Positions 11,925 through 23,706 of a stretch of 64,000 nucleotides of DNA are shown here, piece after piece. The translations under genes and the position numbers were made by a program. Numbering within the stretch: the stretch's first letter is position 1; each line of letters opens with the position of its first letter. This DNA comes from Chrysoperla carnea (Eukaryota; Arthropoda; Insecta; Neuroptera; Chrysopidae), in the NCBI RefSeq assembly GCF_905475395.1, contig NC_058337.1, positions 118,972,368-119,036,367 of the forward strand, given 5' to 3'. The notes beneath the pieces were generated by a model. That model ran no database searches and was not told the DNA's origin. It was given only the letters and a program-made list of their open reading frames with translations.

Positions 11925-12468
11925 CCGACTGAAAAGAGGTGTGTTATAAGTTTAACGTGCCTGTGGTTCTGTCTGTGACATCGTTACATGTTTTTTTAAA
12001 AGGTAATTCGATGAAGAGTGTACTTAGCTATGCTAGAAGTGCGATTTTAGGATTCCGTACACGAACAACTGGAAAAGAGGCGATGATTTTCAAATAGCTG
12101 AGTAGGTATTCTTGAAACAATAGCTTAAAGCTCTCTCGATCAACTTACTTTCCAAACAAAAACAAAAAATAAAAGCTACGATGCTATAAACGAACAGTCC
12201 TGACTTGATGGTATTGTAGCTCCTAATTGGATGAACCGATTTTGATTTTTCTTTTGAGACAATTTGATCGAAAGTATTCTTAGCTATGTTTCAAGTAGGA
12301 GTTTAGGGTTTGGTACCTGGAACAGCTAGAAACGTGCGATGATCTTCAAACGGCAGAGTAGATTTTCTTGAAACATAGTTAAGAACACCCTCTGTCAAAT
12401 TGCTTTGCCAAAAAATTAAAAATAGGTTTATCCATTTAGGAGCTCTGATACCACAAAATAATCGATCT
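11925..12468 (+). repeat. Dispersed foldback-like repeat family B, copy 2
   Basis: Starts with CCCTCCGACTGAAAAGAGG and GTGTTATAAGTTTAA as at 6350 and 21360. Inside are inverted segments: TTCTTAGCTATGTTTCAAG on one side and CTTGAAACATAGTTAAGAA on the other, at about 12279-12300 and 12373-12394. It is interrupted at its right end by the SINE at 12481. Confidence 0.65.
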
Positions 12469-12480
12469 TAACTGAAACAT

Positions 12481-12798
12481 GGTTAGGCTAGGCTAGGTTA
12501 TATTGGCTGTCCACGAAGGACACACTTAGGCTATACAGCCCATTGAGATACCACATATGTGTTTTACCACCTTTCTGCTGATAATTTCATTTATCAGCTC
12601 CTCAATTTCAGAGGCTGAGTGTACACTCAGCCTCGTATATGTATGCAGGAGGTACCTCCTGCATACCATCAAAACTATTAATTAACCTAATTTTGTTGCG
12701 ACGACGGGAATCGAACCGCCTACCCTAAGCATACCGCGGACGGAATTGGTTACGCCTTAACCAACTGAGCTAATAAAGCAACCTAACCTAACCTAACC
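12481..12798 (-). mobile_element. tRNA-derived SINE, family 1, full-length copy
   Basis: Read on the minus strand, the tRNA head contains an A box TAGCTCAGTTGG (complement of 12761-12772) and a B box in GGTTCGATTCCC (complement of 12706-12717). These are followed by a body and a 3' hairpin TGTCC-TTCGT-GGACA. The 3' end is a CCTAGCCTAGCCTAACC run. The flanking direct repeat TAACTGAAACAT (12469-12480 and 12799-12810) is a 12-bp target duplication. Unusually, the 5' end also carries about four TTAGG units before the tRNA head. Other copies are at 13940-14075 and 60968-61240. It is transcribed by Pol III and mobilised by a LINE. Confidence 0.88.
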
Positions 12799-12810
12799 TA
12801 ACTGAAACAT

Positions 12811-13939
12811 AATTTTATTAAAATGATTTCGATTTGTGTAATATAGATTGGTATTTAGTCCTTTCATAGAACTTCATGAGATAATTACGCTATAATTTGT
12901 ACACAGAGGTAAGAATGATAACTAAATAATATTGTTTAAAAATGATAAATAACCTAATATATTTTTAGACATGTCTAAACCAAAAAAATCATCTTAATTA
13001 TCCGAACAAGATCATAATTTACATTTACCAGACAATCTTTAAAAAAAAAAATAGTGTCAATAGTTAAACCTTCTTGGCTTTAAATACTAGTTGAATCATT
13101 TTTTTTACACCAAAATAACCAAGGTGTTCTGTATATATATTTTTTTTTGTGGTGGAAATATATAAAGTGTAGGCCCTTAATATATAGGATAAAGTATTGT
13201 ACCTATCTATGAGGCATCTGGCACTCCACCACTCCACCTTGTTCTCTTTTATCCCTCTTCCATTACACTCAAAGGAATTGTTTTACACAGCTAAAATATA
13301 TGCACAGTTTTCGATTTTTTTAGTGTAAAATAGTCATAATTCGTTGAGTATATCAGAAAAGATGGTCATGAATTGTTTTAAATTTATTATTTTTAACATG
13401 AATCTTTAATTTTTTGGTTCAAAATGATGATCATAACTCATTCAAATGTTTGTTTTCACTTGTTAAAATACAAATTAACATTTAATTTCGTGAAGGGAGA
13501 ATTCTTCATTTGGACTGATAAAAAAAATTTAGTACGATATCCTATTGCGATTCAAGGTACAAGACTCTCTCGTACCTATATACATATGCATATATGTACA
13601 TATATATAGCAGCTGGTCATTGTAGTGCTAACGCCCCTGTGGGCTTTAAAGAGGCCACTTCATATATTTTATACACAAACATTATACAGAGAGATATGTA
13701 TGTTGTATGTATACCTTATATAAAACACCAAAGGTGTTCTCAACAATTCGATTATGCACGCCTTTTGGATTCACAAAAAAAAAACAACGAAGAGAGTAGA
13801 TCATTCTTTCATTCAAAGACCACACACACTTTGGAAGTTTTTATAAAAATGTATTATCACAGAATGATGAAGAGAATTGGTTATTTGATTCGCGTTGAAC
13901 GAATTAGGCTAGATGCTATGGACACTGTTGTTTTAAAAC
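12811..13939. other. AT-rich; repeat F and unexplained open frame
   Basis: About 13318-13430 is repeat family F (inverted relative to 7045-7160). A frame open for 159 codons (13594-14073) has slightly raised GC, but its last third lies in the SINE below. It shows no family resemblance and no credible gene structure, so I do not call a gene. Confidence 0.4.
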
Positions 13940-14075
13940 TAGCTCGCGTAACCAATTCCGTCCGCGGTATGCTTAGGGTAGCTGGTTCGATTCCCGCCGT
14001 CGCAAAAATGTATCACAATGGGCTCTTTAGCCTAAGTGTGTCCTTCGTGGACAGCCAATATAATCTCACCTAACC
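13940..14075 (+). mobile_element. SINE family 1, internally deleted copy
   Basis: Starts at TAGCTCGCGTAACC inside the tRNA head, keeps CCGTCCGCGGTATGC and the B box GGTTCGATTCCC, then jumps directly to CACAATGGGCTCT and the 3' hairpin TGTCC-TTCGT-GGACA. It ends CACCTAACC. About 140 bp of body present in the copies at 12481 and 60968 is missing. No clear target duplication was found. Confidence 0.8.
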
Positions 14076-14084
14076 TTTTTACCG

Positions 14085-14569
14085 CTAGAGAAAATGGTTC
14101 CTTTTATTTGATATCAAACTTGGGTATATTCGATCGTTTATTCCCATATTCACCCCTTCCCCAACATCCCCTGCCGTCAAGTTACACTTTTGTAATGTGA
14201 ATGTCATGTTCTTCTATTCGATACTCCTCTTGGGTTTATTTGAGACCTTTCTATTGTTCATCCTCACTTTCACCCCAAACGTTTCCGCCCCTCGAAAATT
14301 AAAAATAGATAAAAACAATCCTTGAAGCTGGATGTATATCGTGTCAAAATTTTAGCTTAATCGATGAAGAACCTTTTAAGTTTTGAAGCACTCTCCTTCC
14401 AATCCCTATTTCAACCCCTTATAGCCCTATTTCGCAATGAAAGGTAACCTATGTCCTTTTTCTGACTCTAGACTATCGTTGTACCTATATTATTTCAATC
14501 GGTTCGGTAGGTAAGGCGTAGTCAGGCAGATAGAGTTATTTTCGCATTTATAACATTAATAGTAAGGAT
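14085..14569 (+). repeat. Dispersed repeat family D, copy 2
   Basis: The copy is diverged. It is C/T-rich, with repeated CACCCCTTCCCC-type stretches and two similar internal segments (near 14100-14160 and 14215-14280). It ends TTTTCGCATTTATAAC, as in the copy at 218-671. It is non-coding. Confidence 0.5.
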
Positions 14570-15534
14570 AACATTGTTGAGATATTTTAATGCAAAGTTA
14601 AACAATTTTATTGTTGAACAGAAATAACTATAGCTAGAGTATTGTAATTGAAGAAAAATACCTATATTAACATAATTTTAAACTTTACTGTTATAATCTC
14701 TTTTGGCTCTATCTCGCGAGAAAATTTTTCTGATTTTTAAAAGGTTTTTTTTTTTTGCTATAAAAAATGTCTTCCAAGATTATGGTCTAATAACATACAT
14801 TATAATATCCAGAACTGATTCCATCCAAATATATCATTCTGAATTCCCTTTCGAATGATAGCACCCACACCAGCTAATCTATAGCTATAGATAACTTTGT
14901 GTATGTACTCATATTAAAATGTTATTATATTTGATCGGAGTTAATTTATTTTGTTTAAAATACTTAATTAACTATTTTTTATAATTAATTGGATTTATAT
15001 ATATATACCTAATCATTTCTAGCTAGCTCTTTCTTCTTGTTCAATTTCAAAGAAGTGATTTGTATTTTTTTTTTTAAATATCACGAAAATATAATTTAAA
15101 GAATTCTCATATTATGATAGGTCTAATTCATTGTATATTTAGATTATAGCACTATTATTTGTTAACTAGTTAAAGAAGAGTACTTGAAAAACTATCAAAA
15201 CAGAAAAACTTCTAAATTTATGTACAATATAATTGAATAATATTTATTTGTTGTACATATATTAGGGCTGACTGACGAGCTCTGTTCTCACATTTAATTG
15301 ACTGACTGTCATAACTGTTATTTATATCCAATATACAATCTGTATAACAATTTCCAACCTTAGTAAATTAATTTAAATACCACGGCAATCATAACCGTTT
15401 GGGTAGCATACACCTAATCCCTGTTCTATCGCTTGCTTGACTAGCCGCCTCATGTGTATACAACTACTATAACCAATCCTCAAATGATTAGATTTAGTTA
15501 ATTCCAATAATTTTTTGATCTGGCTCCATACGAT
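14570..15534. other. AT-rich, no gene seen
   Basis: No coding, RNA or repeat structure was recognised. Confidence 0.4.
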
Positions 15535-16200
15535 TTTTGTACTTTTTGTGTTAAAATTACCTTATATACTGAGATTTATCGAAATTGGAGATTAAAAAAT
15601 TTTTCGATTTTTTGCAATTTTTTTAAGAGGTACCCCTTTGAAAAATCGAGGAAATTGGAAAAAATTTTTGTTTTGGAATTTGATGCAACTCGGTGAATGG
15701 GGTAATTTTAATCCAAAAAGTAAAAAAATCAGGTTAATTTAATGATTTGATGCATAGTTTCTTAGATATCGCAATATTTGGATCGATTTTAGTCCATATC
15801 TCAAAAATTATTGGACCAGTCAACAAATGAACCCAATTTTTGTACTTTTTGGGTCAAAATTACCCTATAGAGTTTTATCCAAATTGGAGATGAAAAAAAT
15901 TTTTCGATTTTTTGCAATTTTTCTAAGGGGTACGTACCCCTTTGAAAAAATCGAGAAAATCGGAAAAAAATTTTTGTTCTGGAATTTGATAAAACTCGGT
16001 GGATGGGGTAATTTTTACACAAAAAGTATAAAAATTAGGTTAATTTAATGATTTGATGCATAGTTTTTGAAATAACGCAATATTTGGATCGATTTTAGTC
16101 CGTTTCTTAAAAACTATTGGATAAGTGAACAAATGCACCCGATTTTTGTACCTTTTGGGTCAAAATTACCTTATATACTGAGTTTTATTAAAATTGATTA
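15535..16200. repeat. Tandem satellite, period about 305 bp, 2.2 units
   Basis: The landmark TTTTTGTAC recurs at about 15535, 15838 and 16144, giving spacings of about 303 and 306 bp. Each unit carries GGTCAAAATTACC, AAAATTTTTCGATTTTTTGC, AGGGGTACCCCTTTG-like sequence, TAATGATTTGATGCATAG and ATATTTGGATCGATTTTAGT in the same order. Two short open frames on opposite strands inside it are by-products. A diverged single fragment lies at 48577-48660. Confidence 0.88.
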
Positions 16201-17042
16201 TAACAATTCGAAAATTAAAAATAAAAATTTTAAATTTAAAAATTTAAGAATATTAGATTTTCTGTTTCTTTTTTTCTTTTAATTAAAGTTAGGAAAATCA
16301 ATTTGGATTACCTATAGAATGCAAAAGAACCAACACACAGAATGAAATTTCCATAACCAAACAATATAACTTTAATCTTTGTACCTTTACAAATAATATC
16401 TATGCATGGTAATAAATTTTTTTATTAAAATAATTAAATGCACTTGAAAGAATGCAATTTTTATTACATGCCGTGTTTTCCTTCTATATACTTACCGTAA
16501 TGGTCGGTAGCCTTAGCTAGTCGTATTAGATACATTAGAATTACGTTTATTCATGCGCAAATTAATATTACTTATTTATTATATAATCATATAAATACGT
16601 AGAAACTCGTTGAAAAATTAATCGTATGTATCTTATTCTTGATACGAATGTTTATGTTAAGGTTGTGCAATTGTTATAGTCAAATTCATCAAAAGCTCTT
16701 ATATTCGTGCACTATTTAAGACAACAGTGTACAATACTAGGACATTGTATGTGTACATATATTCAACACAAAGCACGCACACACAAACTGCAAATTTGTA
16801 AGTTGTTTTTTATGCTTATCATTTGAACAAGACGGAGCCGTTTTCTTGAAACCAGAAAATTCGTCATAAATTAGTGTTTCAATACGTTCTTTTTCAAAAC
16901 AATATAAGAACCGTTTTCAAGGCATAATAATAGAAAAATATCTTTTTTTTCAAATCTCATAATACCTCCAGGATGTTAATCTTGCAAATTTTTTAGTGTT
17001 AATATCTTATTCCACAGACGGTGAAAAAAATTTTGTTGTTGT
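16201..17042. other. AT-rich, no gene seen
   Basis: Nothing was recognised apart from a (CA)-rich patch near 16770-16785. Confidence 0.4.
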
Positions 17043-17055
17043 AATTACATACAGA

Positions 17056-17615
17056 TTACAACAATTTGTTGATGTAATTATGGCTCGCGAGGTTGCCATA
17101 CCAAGAAGGTCATAACAGATTAGGAGATAATCTGAAAAACCAACAATTAAAGGCATGGACCAGCTACAAAGGAGGGCGAATCGCCAAAAGCCTATTGGGT
17201 GAAGGAAACTCGCTCGGTAACAGAGCCGAGGAGATCTTGAAACTAAACAGAGCTGATATTAGAGTCATCGTAGAGTTACTCATAGGGCATGATAACCTGA
17301 ACAAGTTCCAACATCAGATTGGAAAAAGACAATCTCCCGCGTGTGACAGATGCGGAGAAAATTCAGAAGAAACATCGATCCACTTTCTCTGTTACTTCCT
17401 GGCGCTCATACAGCAGCGAAGGAAATGGGTTGGTCCGGCCATAGTCGAACCAGAAGAAATTAGGAAACTCAGCGCTAGGCAAATCCTGGGTTTCAGTACA
17501 TCAGTTGGTTACAATAGCCACTGAAAAGCGTAGCGGGGATAGAGTACAAGGGTCATTGCTTCGAGGCCCGATGCTCGAGCATGGCCCGCTAACCTCCATA
17601 CCCTTACCCATACCC
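17056..17615 (+). mobile_element. 5'-truncated LINE retrotransposon insertion
   Basis: A 560-bp insertion bounded by the 13-bp direct repeat AATTACATACAGA (17043-17055 and 17616-17628). It contains the end of a LINE ORF2 and about 90 bp of 3' UTR ending in a CCCTTACCCATACCC tail. Truncation at the 5' end and a target duplication of this size are hallmarks of target-primed reverse transcription. Confidence 0.88.
17078..17524 (+). pseudogene. LINE ORF2 C-terminal fragment (RNase H / zinc-knuckle tail)
   Basis: Open from 17078 to a TGA at 17522. Numbering from the leucine codon at 17093, it shows a W-rich start, then LNRADIRVIVELLIGH (51-66), then C84-x2-C87 followed by EETSIH (92-97) and C100. 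This layout (LxGH, then CxxC...ET..HxxC) is what I know from the C-terminal tails of RNase H-bearing LINEs of the I/R1/Jockey group. There it follows the reverse transcriptase and is thought to contact nucleic acid. The catalytic domains are absent, removed by 5' truncation. There is no proper start codon, so it cannot make a working protein. The reading frame is undamaged over about 147 codons, suggesting a fairly young insertion. Confidence 0.85.
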
Positions 17616-17628
17616 AATTACATACAGA

Positions 17629-19027
17629 ATAAAATACTTTTGTTAATATTAATTTATTTCAATTTTTAATGAATTCCTAGGAAAAACCATTTTACGAAAG
17701 AACTACCTTAATGGCTTCAAGCTTCTGTATAAAATGATCTAAGACGTTAACGGCGAGAAAAATGTTTAAGTAATGAAACTGCTGGAAAATTCTATTTACT
17801 TTTAGCATTAAAAATATTTTTTGGAATTAATGCCAATTAAGTCAATTATATATTTGAGAAAACATTCCAAAAAGTAATTTATTTAAATCAAAAATTTGAA
17901 TCAACAAAAACACTGTAACAATAATTTTGATTTTCGTCAACCAGAGCAACATTAGAATCGTAGAAAATTTTGATTGCAAAACAAATTATATTTTTTGGAA
18001 TTATTGGAATTGAGCGAAATCCTTAATCAGTCGAACAACACTAAGAAAATATTTCAAATATTTATCAATCTTAAGGTCGTAACTTGGTCAATCAAAAAAA
18101 CTTAAAATAAAAAACGTGGTTTTCTCAATCGGGTTCTTGCTTTGTGTTGGACTATTCAAAGGCTTTTTTTGCTAAAAATTTTTCATAAAATGTACGCTGG
18201 CCTTTTACTTATTCGAAATTGAAATTTTTTATAATTTTTAAATGTAATGTAGGACAAACATTTGTAGATTCATTTTATAATTTCTGCTAAAGCTTTCTTA
18301 GCCCAAACTTGATTTTTTCTATTATTAAATACTTTGAACATTAAATTTTCTAAGATATGGATATAGAACAGAAGACATTGGATATTCAATGAAAATTACA
18401 TAAATATATCAAATGAATTTATATTTTTTTTACAGACAATAAACTTTTAAGAATTTTATCGAATCAAATAATAATAATTTCATCTTTTCTACACTTTCAT
18501 CGAGGTACCGATATTAGTTGTATTGTTAGAGGGCTTCAAAACTTCCCCCAATATCTTTTCTCTATGTTATTTTTGTACTCTAGTGTATACACTATTTACA
18601 CTGAGTGTATGTGTAAAAAAATAGTTCAATAAGACTGTATAAGCACTATTCTTTTCTACTCAATACGCAGTGTAATACACCGAGACAAAATGAACAGAGT
18701 GAATTTGTGAAAATCATATGTCATTCTAAAATATAATTTATTATTTTGATGATTTTTATTATTATTGTATTAATTTATTTGTTTGGTTAATAATCGATTG
18801 ATTATGTAAATTTTATGAAATTTTTTTGATTTGATTTTATATGCAGTGTTTAATATTTTAGGGGAGTGATTTATTTATATTCTTTGTATGAAAGCTTTTC
18901 AATTCGCAGTTTTTTGTTGTAGGTAATGGTTTAAGTATTGGTAGCGTCACAAAAAAGTTGATTGTAAGACGCTTTAATTTTGGACATTTCTTCTTCTTCT
19001 TCTATTGAAATTGCTAATTTAAAAAAA
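17629..19027. other. AT-rich, no gene seen
   Basis: No supported feature. Near 18585-18690 the words TGTATACACT, ACTGAGTGTA and ACGCAGTGTAAT recur, but I cannot make an element of them. Confidence 0.4.
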
Positions 19028-19500
19028 ATTTTAATAAAAAATACTTTTTAAGGGACAAGCTTTTATCATCTGCTAGCTTAAAATGTAACTTTTTAGTGGT
19101 AAACTTTACAAAAAAAAAATACAAAAGATTTTGACATGAAATGAAATGTTGTAGTTCCATATTTATGTCTAGATGTGTTATCAATCATTATTTTTAGAAA
19201 TATAAATAATAAATAATAAAAAACAACAGTATTTTTTATTTATTTCATGTATGTATACAATCTATATATATGCAGAGACAGTGGCACCATCTATGAGCTA
19301 CATCTAATACTAATATATAATTGGCTGCATTTAATATTAATTTTAATTCAGTGGCCATTTGTAGATTCTTTCAAGTATTAAAAAACTTCATAATGAAAAA
19401 TACAAAAAAAATGATAACAAACCATAAACAATTGTAATAAAAAGTAGAAAATAATTTTATCTATAAGTCACTCATACCCGACTATTAGTAAAAGCTTCAA
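19028..19500. repeat. Repeat family G, ends of a degraded inverted-repeat element
   Basis: 19028-19075 (TACTTTTTAAGGGACAAGC) and 19465-19500 (AGTCACTCATACCCGACTA) match, with inversion, the two halves of the palindromic element at 60372-60556. The middle differs. It is probably a related MITE with another internal sequence. Confidence 0.45.
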
Positions 19501-20294
19501 TACTCTGTGTTTTTTCTACCAACAACACGTTTAAATCCCCGAGTAACATAACCAATCGTGTTATTTGCTAACTAGTTTGTTATACAAATAATTTTCATTT
19601 TTTTGCATTCTGATTATTTTTTTCGAACTTGCTGATGTGTGTCATCATTATGACAACTTTTTACACCGTTTACAAAACCAATCAATCGTGTTAAAAATGG
19701 CGATGTCATTAAAATAATTGTTAAATTTCAAATTTTTTTTAATGGCTTGTTATTAAAAATCAATGCCAAAAAATATCTAAAAGAAACTTAAGAATGATTT
19801 TTTTTTTGTGTGTTAATGACTTGTATCTTTAATCAAAGTTCATTGTATGTTTTTTCATCACAACAAAATTATTTTCAATATTTCCTTCAGAGGAAAAGGG
19901 AAATATTAACGACTTCCATTCATAGCCAGTCAATAATAATAAAAAAAATGAAATTAATATTTAAGACATCCTACAAAAATTAAAAAACCGATTTGAACTC
20001 TTAAATTGAATTAACAAAACATGTAATTTTCCCATATATCAACCCAAAAAAATTAAATTTATTGATTAGAAATTAATCGATTTTAACCGGAAATATAACA
20101 ACGATATCCTTTATCCTAAACAAATATATACTTATTGAAAATAAATAAGAAATAATACCAATTTTTAAAAGAAATATCATTTCACATATATATAATTGTC
20201 TCGAGCATTCTATGTCCAATACGTGATTTAGTGATCAAAGGCTGAAACTTGGCTTGTACAATCAATAGTTTTATAAATCAATCAAATAAAAAGA
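19501..20294. other. AT-rich, no gene seen
   Basis: No coding or RNA pattern was recognised. Confidence 0.4.
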
Positions 20295-20840
20295 TCGACA
20301 GATGTCGTGGGATATCTGGTAGAAACTATATTCCTTTCGTACCTTGATATATTAAAAATGTAGCGCTTACGTTTTTATTTACAAGATATTTTTCTGAAAA
20401 TTTAAGATATTAATTTTAGAAGTTAAATACTTGTTTGATTTTTCTTTTTTTTGATAAAGAATTTCATTTTTTTTAGCTACTTTTAGATTTTACTGCTTGA
20501 ATTAGTTTAAAAAAGACATACTTCTGATTCAGTAGTCAACCCAATATGTGAGTACATTACGTTTGGTTTGATTAGGATATTTATTATGACATAACATAAA
20601 AATTGCATTGTACTTTAAATTATCTCTGTTTTTTTTTTTAACTTCTAATAATTTTCACAACTCAATTTTTCCAAATGATAACATAAAATTTTGACAAAAA
20701 AAAAAAATAAATAAACAGATTTCATTATTTTCTCAAAATTCATGGCAACCTGAATCGATTGAAAAAGTTTTAGTTGGTGTCTGTTGCTGGTTTTTTTTTT
20801 TGTTTTAACGTGCTTCCAACTTGTGTGTTTTTGCATAGAA
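20295..20840 (+). repeat. Dispersed repeat family C, copy 1
   Basis: Matches 47020-47560 in the same orientation over about 540 bp. Shared words in order are AACTATATTCCTTT, TTTACAAGATATTTTTCTG, ACATTACGTTTGGTTTGAT, GGATATTTATTATGACAT, TTTCACAACTCAATTTTT, TTCATGGCAA and ATTGAAAAAGTTTTAGTT. By eye identity is around 80%. It is non-coding, class unknown; the minus-strand 71-codon open frame inside is spurious. Confidence 0.75.
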
Positions 20841-21359
20841 AATATATTTCTTTCAACCAAAACGTTAAAAAACTTTTAGATAAAAAGAAATTGATTTTGT
20901 AACAGGTTGTCCATCTCATATTTATATTAAAAATTACCTAACAAAATAATTATTACAATTCACTGACCTTTTAATGTATTAACTTTTTAAAAACCAGTAG
21001 CTATTTGACTGTAGATGGTTTCATATTATGAGAACACACAAATGATGAAGAATTACTGCAGAATCCAATTATCAACCAAAAAAAAAAAAAACAAAAAAAT
21101 ACCGCGCGTTTAAGTTCCTTGATTCCGAACTTCAAATATAACAATTTCTAATTATACATTACATTTTGAAATAATAATACCAGAATAAAGAATTTTTTAA
21201 TAAAATAGATTATTTTGACCATTATAATGTTTGTTCGAATTCTTTTCAGATAATTTTGAAAAATTATTTCTGTCTAACAGAAAATTAATTATGGAAGATA
21301 TGAGTTTAAGATGACCGATCTTTAACTTTCTGATAAGGTAAAGCAATTTGTTTGTTTAT
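20841..21359. other. AT-rich, no gene seen
   Basis: No supported feature; several A-runs. Confidence 0.4.
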
Positions 21360-21700
21360 TTTTAATCCCCGAGTAACATAGAGGTGTGTTATAAGTATCT
21401 GTGTATCTGTGTGTCTGTGATTCTAGACTGGTAAATGGATGTTTTTTTATTCGAGAGGTAATTTGATTGAAATTGTTCTTAGCTCTGTTTCAAGTTCGAT
21501 TTTAGGGTTCCATACTCAAAAACAATTAGAAAACGGTGGTGGTTTTCAAATACAGCTGAGCAAGTTTTCTTAAAACATCGCTTAGAACACTCAATCAAAT
21601 TACCTTTCAAAGAAAATCAAAATCGGTTCCTCTGCTTATCGACTACGATGGCACAAACGAATCAATCAGACCTGATTTTGTACCGAGGAGGTTTCTTTAA
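21360..21700 (+). repeat. Dispersed foldback-like repeat family B, copy 3
   Basis: Introduced by CCCCGAGTAACATAGAGG and GTGTTATAAGT. Two internal inverted arms of about 45 bp are visible: AGGTAATTTGATTGA then TTCTTAGC (about 21460-21490), and the complement GCTTAGAAC then TCAATCAAATTACCTTT (about 21583-21620). Family relatives are at 6350 and 11925. Confidence 0.65.
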
Positions 21701-22429
21701 TTTTTTTAATTTAAGTTATTTATTATTATAGTAAAATTTATTTTGTTTCTGATAATTTTTTATAAAAATGAAAATTAATTGAGCAATTCGATTGAAATTG
21801 AGTGTTTCTTCCTAAACTGGTAAATAAATGAAAAATAAATTTAAGGATAAATTCTACAAAAGGATGATTGTAAAAGTTTTCTTAAGATAATAAGTTCCAT
21901 TTTTTTTTTTTTTTTTTTCGGGAAATTATAAATTTTGACTTTGGAGATATTGTTCTCTTTTAGGAACAAAGCAACTAATGTTTTAACAACAAATCTACAA
22001 ATATAATGGAATCTTTAAGATACCTAAGTGACAGAGTCGCACATTTAATCACTAATATATGTACTTAGGGTCGATCTGTTTTTTTATATCAATTTTCGAG
22101 GTACAAACTGTAATTTTCTATCATAGTTTCATAATTTTAATAATGTTATTTTCCTACAGTAAATTAGGCATAAATATAATTAAACTTATTAACAAAACTA
22201 TGTGTGCTCAAATATTCTTTTTAGTAAGATATCAAACTGTGCATATTAAAAATTATATTTTTAAGAAAAATGTAATTTTTCCATAATTTTTTATTTATTT
22301 TGGCTTAAACAAAGATGAATTAGTTTTAATTTTGTGTGAATTTTTGTATCTTGAATTAATTTCTCACGCAATTTTATAAAATATTTGTTGGATGATGTGA
22401 AGTGTTCCAAGAAGATTCATCATTAACTT
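21701..22429. other. AT-rich, no gene seen
   Basis: Poly-T runs near 21900 and AT-rich DNA; no gene. Confidence 0.4.
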
Positions 22430-22700
22430 ACTAGCTGTCTTGTGTGCGAAATTTTCGACTGTCGAGTGTACGTCGTTCACAATTTCTTGTGGCGTACTCT
22501 TTACTTCTTCTCTTTTAAGAATTGAGATGGTATATTGTAGATATAAGTACTGTAAAATAATAAGTCAGTCGATATGGAGAGTTCAGTGTGAACAATTTAT
22601 TTGAAAGATTTTGGACGGGCAGTCATTGTGGATGGTTGACACAATAGTGAAAGATTCAATTATTAAATTTTGGTTGTGAATATATTTAGAAATCAAGATG
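22430..22700 (+). other. Candidate 5' exon ending ATG|GTAAGT
   Basis: This stretch is noticeably richer in G and C than its surroundings. It has two arthropod-initiator-like TCAGT words (about 22564 and 22582) and ends AATCAAGATG followed directly by GTAAGTTG, a consensus 5' splice site. This is the structure of a 5' UTR exon carrying only the start codon. There is no polypeptide to test, no paired downstream exon could be identified, and the pattern can arise by chance. Confidence 0.25.
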
Positions 22701-22702
22701 GT

Positions 22703-23114
22703 AAGTTGATTTTCTGTGAAATTATAGCCAAGTCTTTAAAGAATTCACTCAGCGGTTTTTTATTGCATCGAATCTACATAGGGGAAGGGTAGTACGTTAC
22801 AATATTACTGGGAGTAAGCGCAATTATGACTTTAAAGGCTTTGAAATCCAGTCTTCTTATAAATCGAAAGGAATCAAGAAAAAATAAACACTAAAAATTA
22901 TCTTTTAAACAAACTAAGCTTATATTTGAAAACGGTTATTGTAAACTGAAAAGCTTTGCTATAGCTTCAAAATCAATAATTTTGTACAATTAAAAAAAAA
23001 AAGTTTCAAACATAGTTTTGTTTTTTCATATAAAAAAGGTCGATTAGTTTTAAATATGATTTTTGGAATCTACATATCTTAAGATGAATATTTACTTAAA
23101 ATAGTACGGGCACA
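22703..23114. other. AT-rich, no gene seen
   Basis: Nothing was recognised. Confidence 0.4.
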
Positions 23115-23570
23115 AATTATTTGTATTACCGTATTTTCTTTGATGATGAATTTTGTTATAAGTTCATGTATGTAGAATTGTAGAGGAAAATTAAGAATAC
23201 AATTTTTCAATAACTGCCTTAGTTTTCGAAATATTGAATAAATAACAAATTTTTAAATTTTTCGATATTTTGAAAATTACTCCAGATTTCGAACAATTTT
23301 ATTCTTACTTTTCGTCTTGTATGTCGCTAACGTGCTCATACATCCTTAATTAGTCTGGTTTTTGAGAAATCTATGAAAACATATCATCCATTTACCGTTT
23401 TATCATAAACGCAATTTTAAATATGCCTACTTTTAAACTCATTTATTTATTTAAATAATCGGTCAACCCTTTCTAAAATTTCAGGAATTGATTTAGACTT
23501 AAGTCCAACTTTCTATAAAAAAAAAATGAAGCATTTTATTCAATCTGCACATCCTTAAGATAAACCTTAA
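23115..23570 (+). repeat. Dispersed repeat family E, uninterrupted copy
   Basis: Shares ATGATGAATTTTGTT, CGAAATATTGAA, GAAAATTACTCCA, CTTTTCGTCTT, GTGCTCA, CATCCTTAATTAG, CATATCATCCAT, AAATATGCCTA, ATTTATTTAAA, GAATTGATTTA and AGTCCAACTT, in that order, with the copy at 26036-27315. There the series is split by an inserted element. It is non-coding, class unknown. Confidence 0.7.
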
Positions 23571-23706
23571 CTAAATAGCAAAAAACTTTAAAGAACATTT
23601 TCTACTTTCAAGTGATTTGATCATTTGTGTTTTACTTGTGATAATTCTTAAACACTCTTTGCATCTAGTTTAGTTTTCCGTTCATTATTCTAAATAAAAT
23701 TTTCAT

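Noticed and set aside
12778..12800. CCTAACCTAA repeats as an interstitial telomere
   Set aside because: They lie inside the SINE's target duplications and recur at other retroposon ends, so they are element termini, not a fused telomere.
13594..14073. Open frame of 159 codons (+)
   Set aside because: Longer than expected by chance, but its last third is SINE family 1, the rest has no family resemblance, and neighbouring sequence is repeat-derived. No gene structure supports it.
15801..16048. Overlapping similar open frames on both strands
   Set aside because: Produced by the near-dyad structure of the 305-bp satellite unit.
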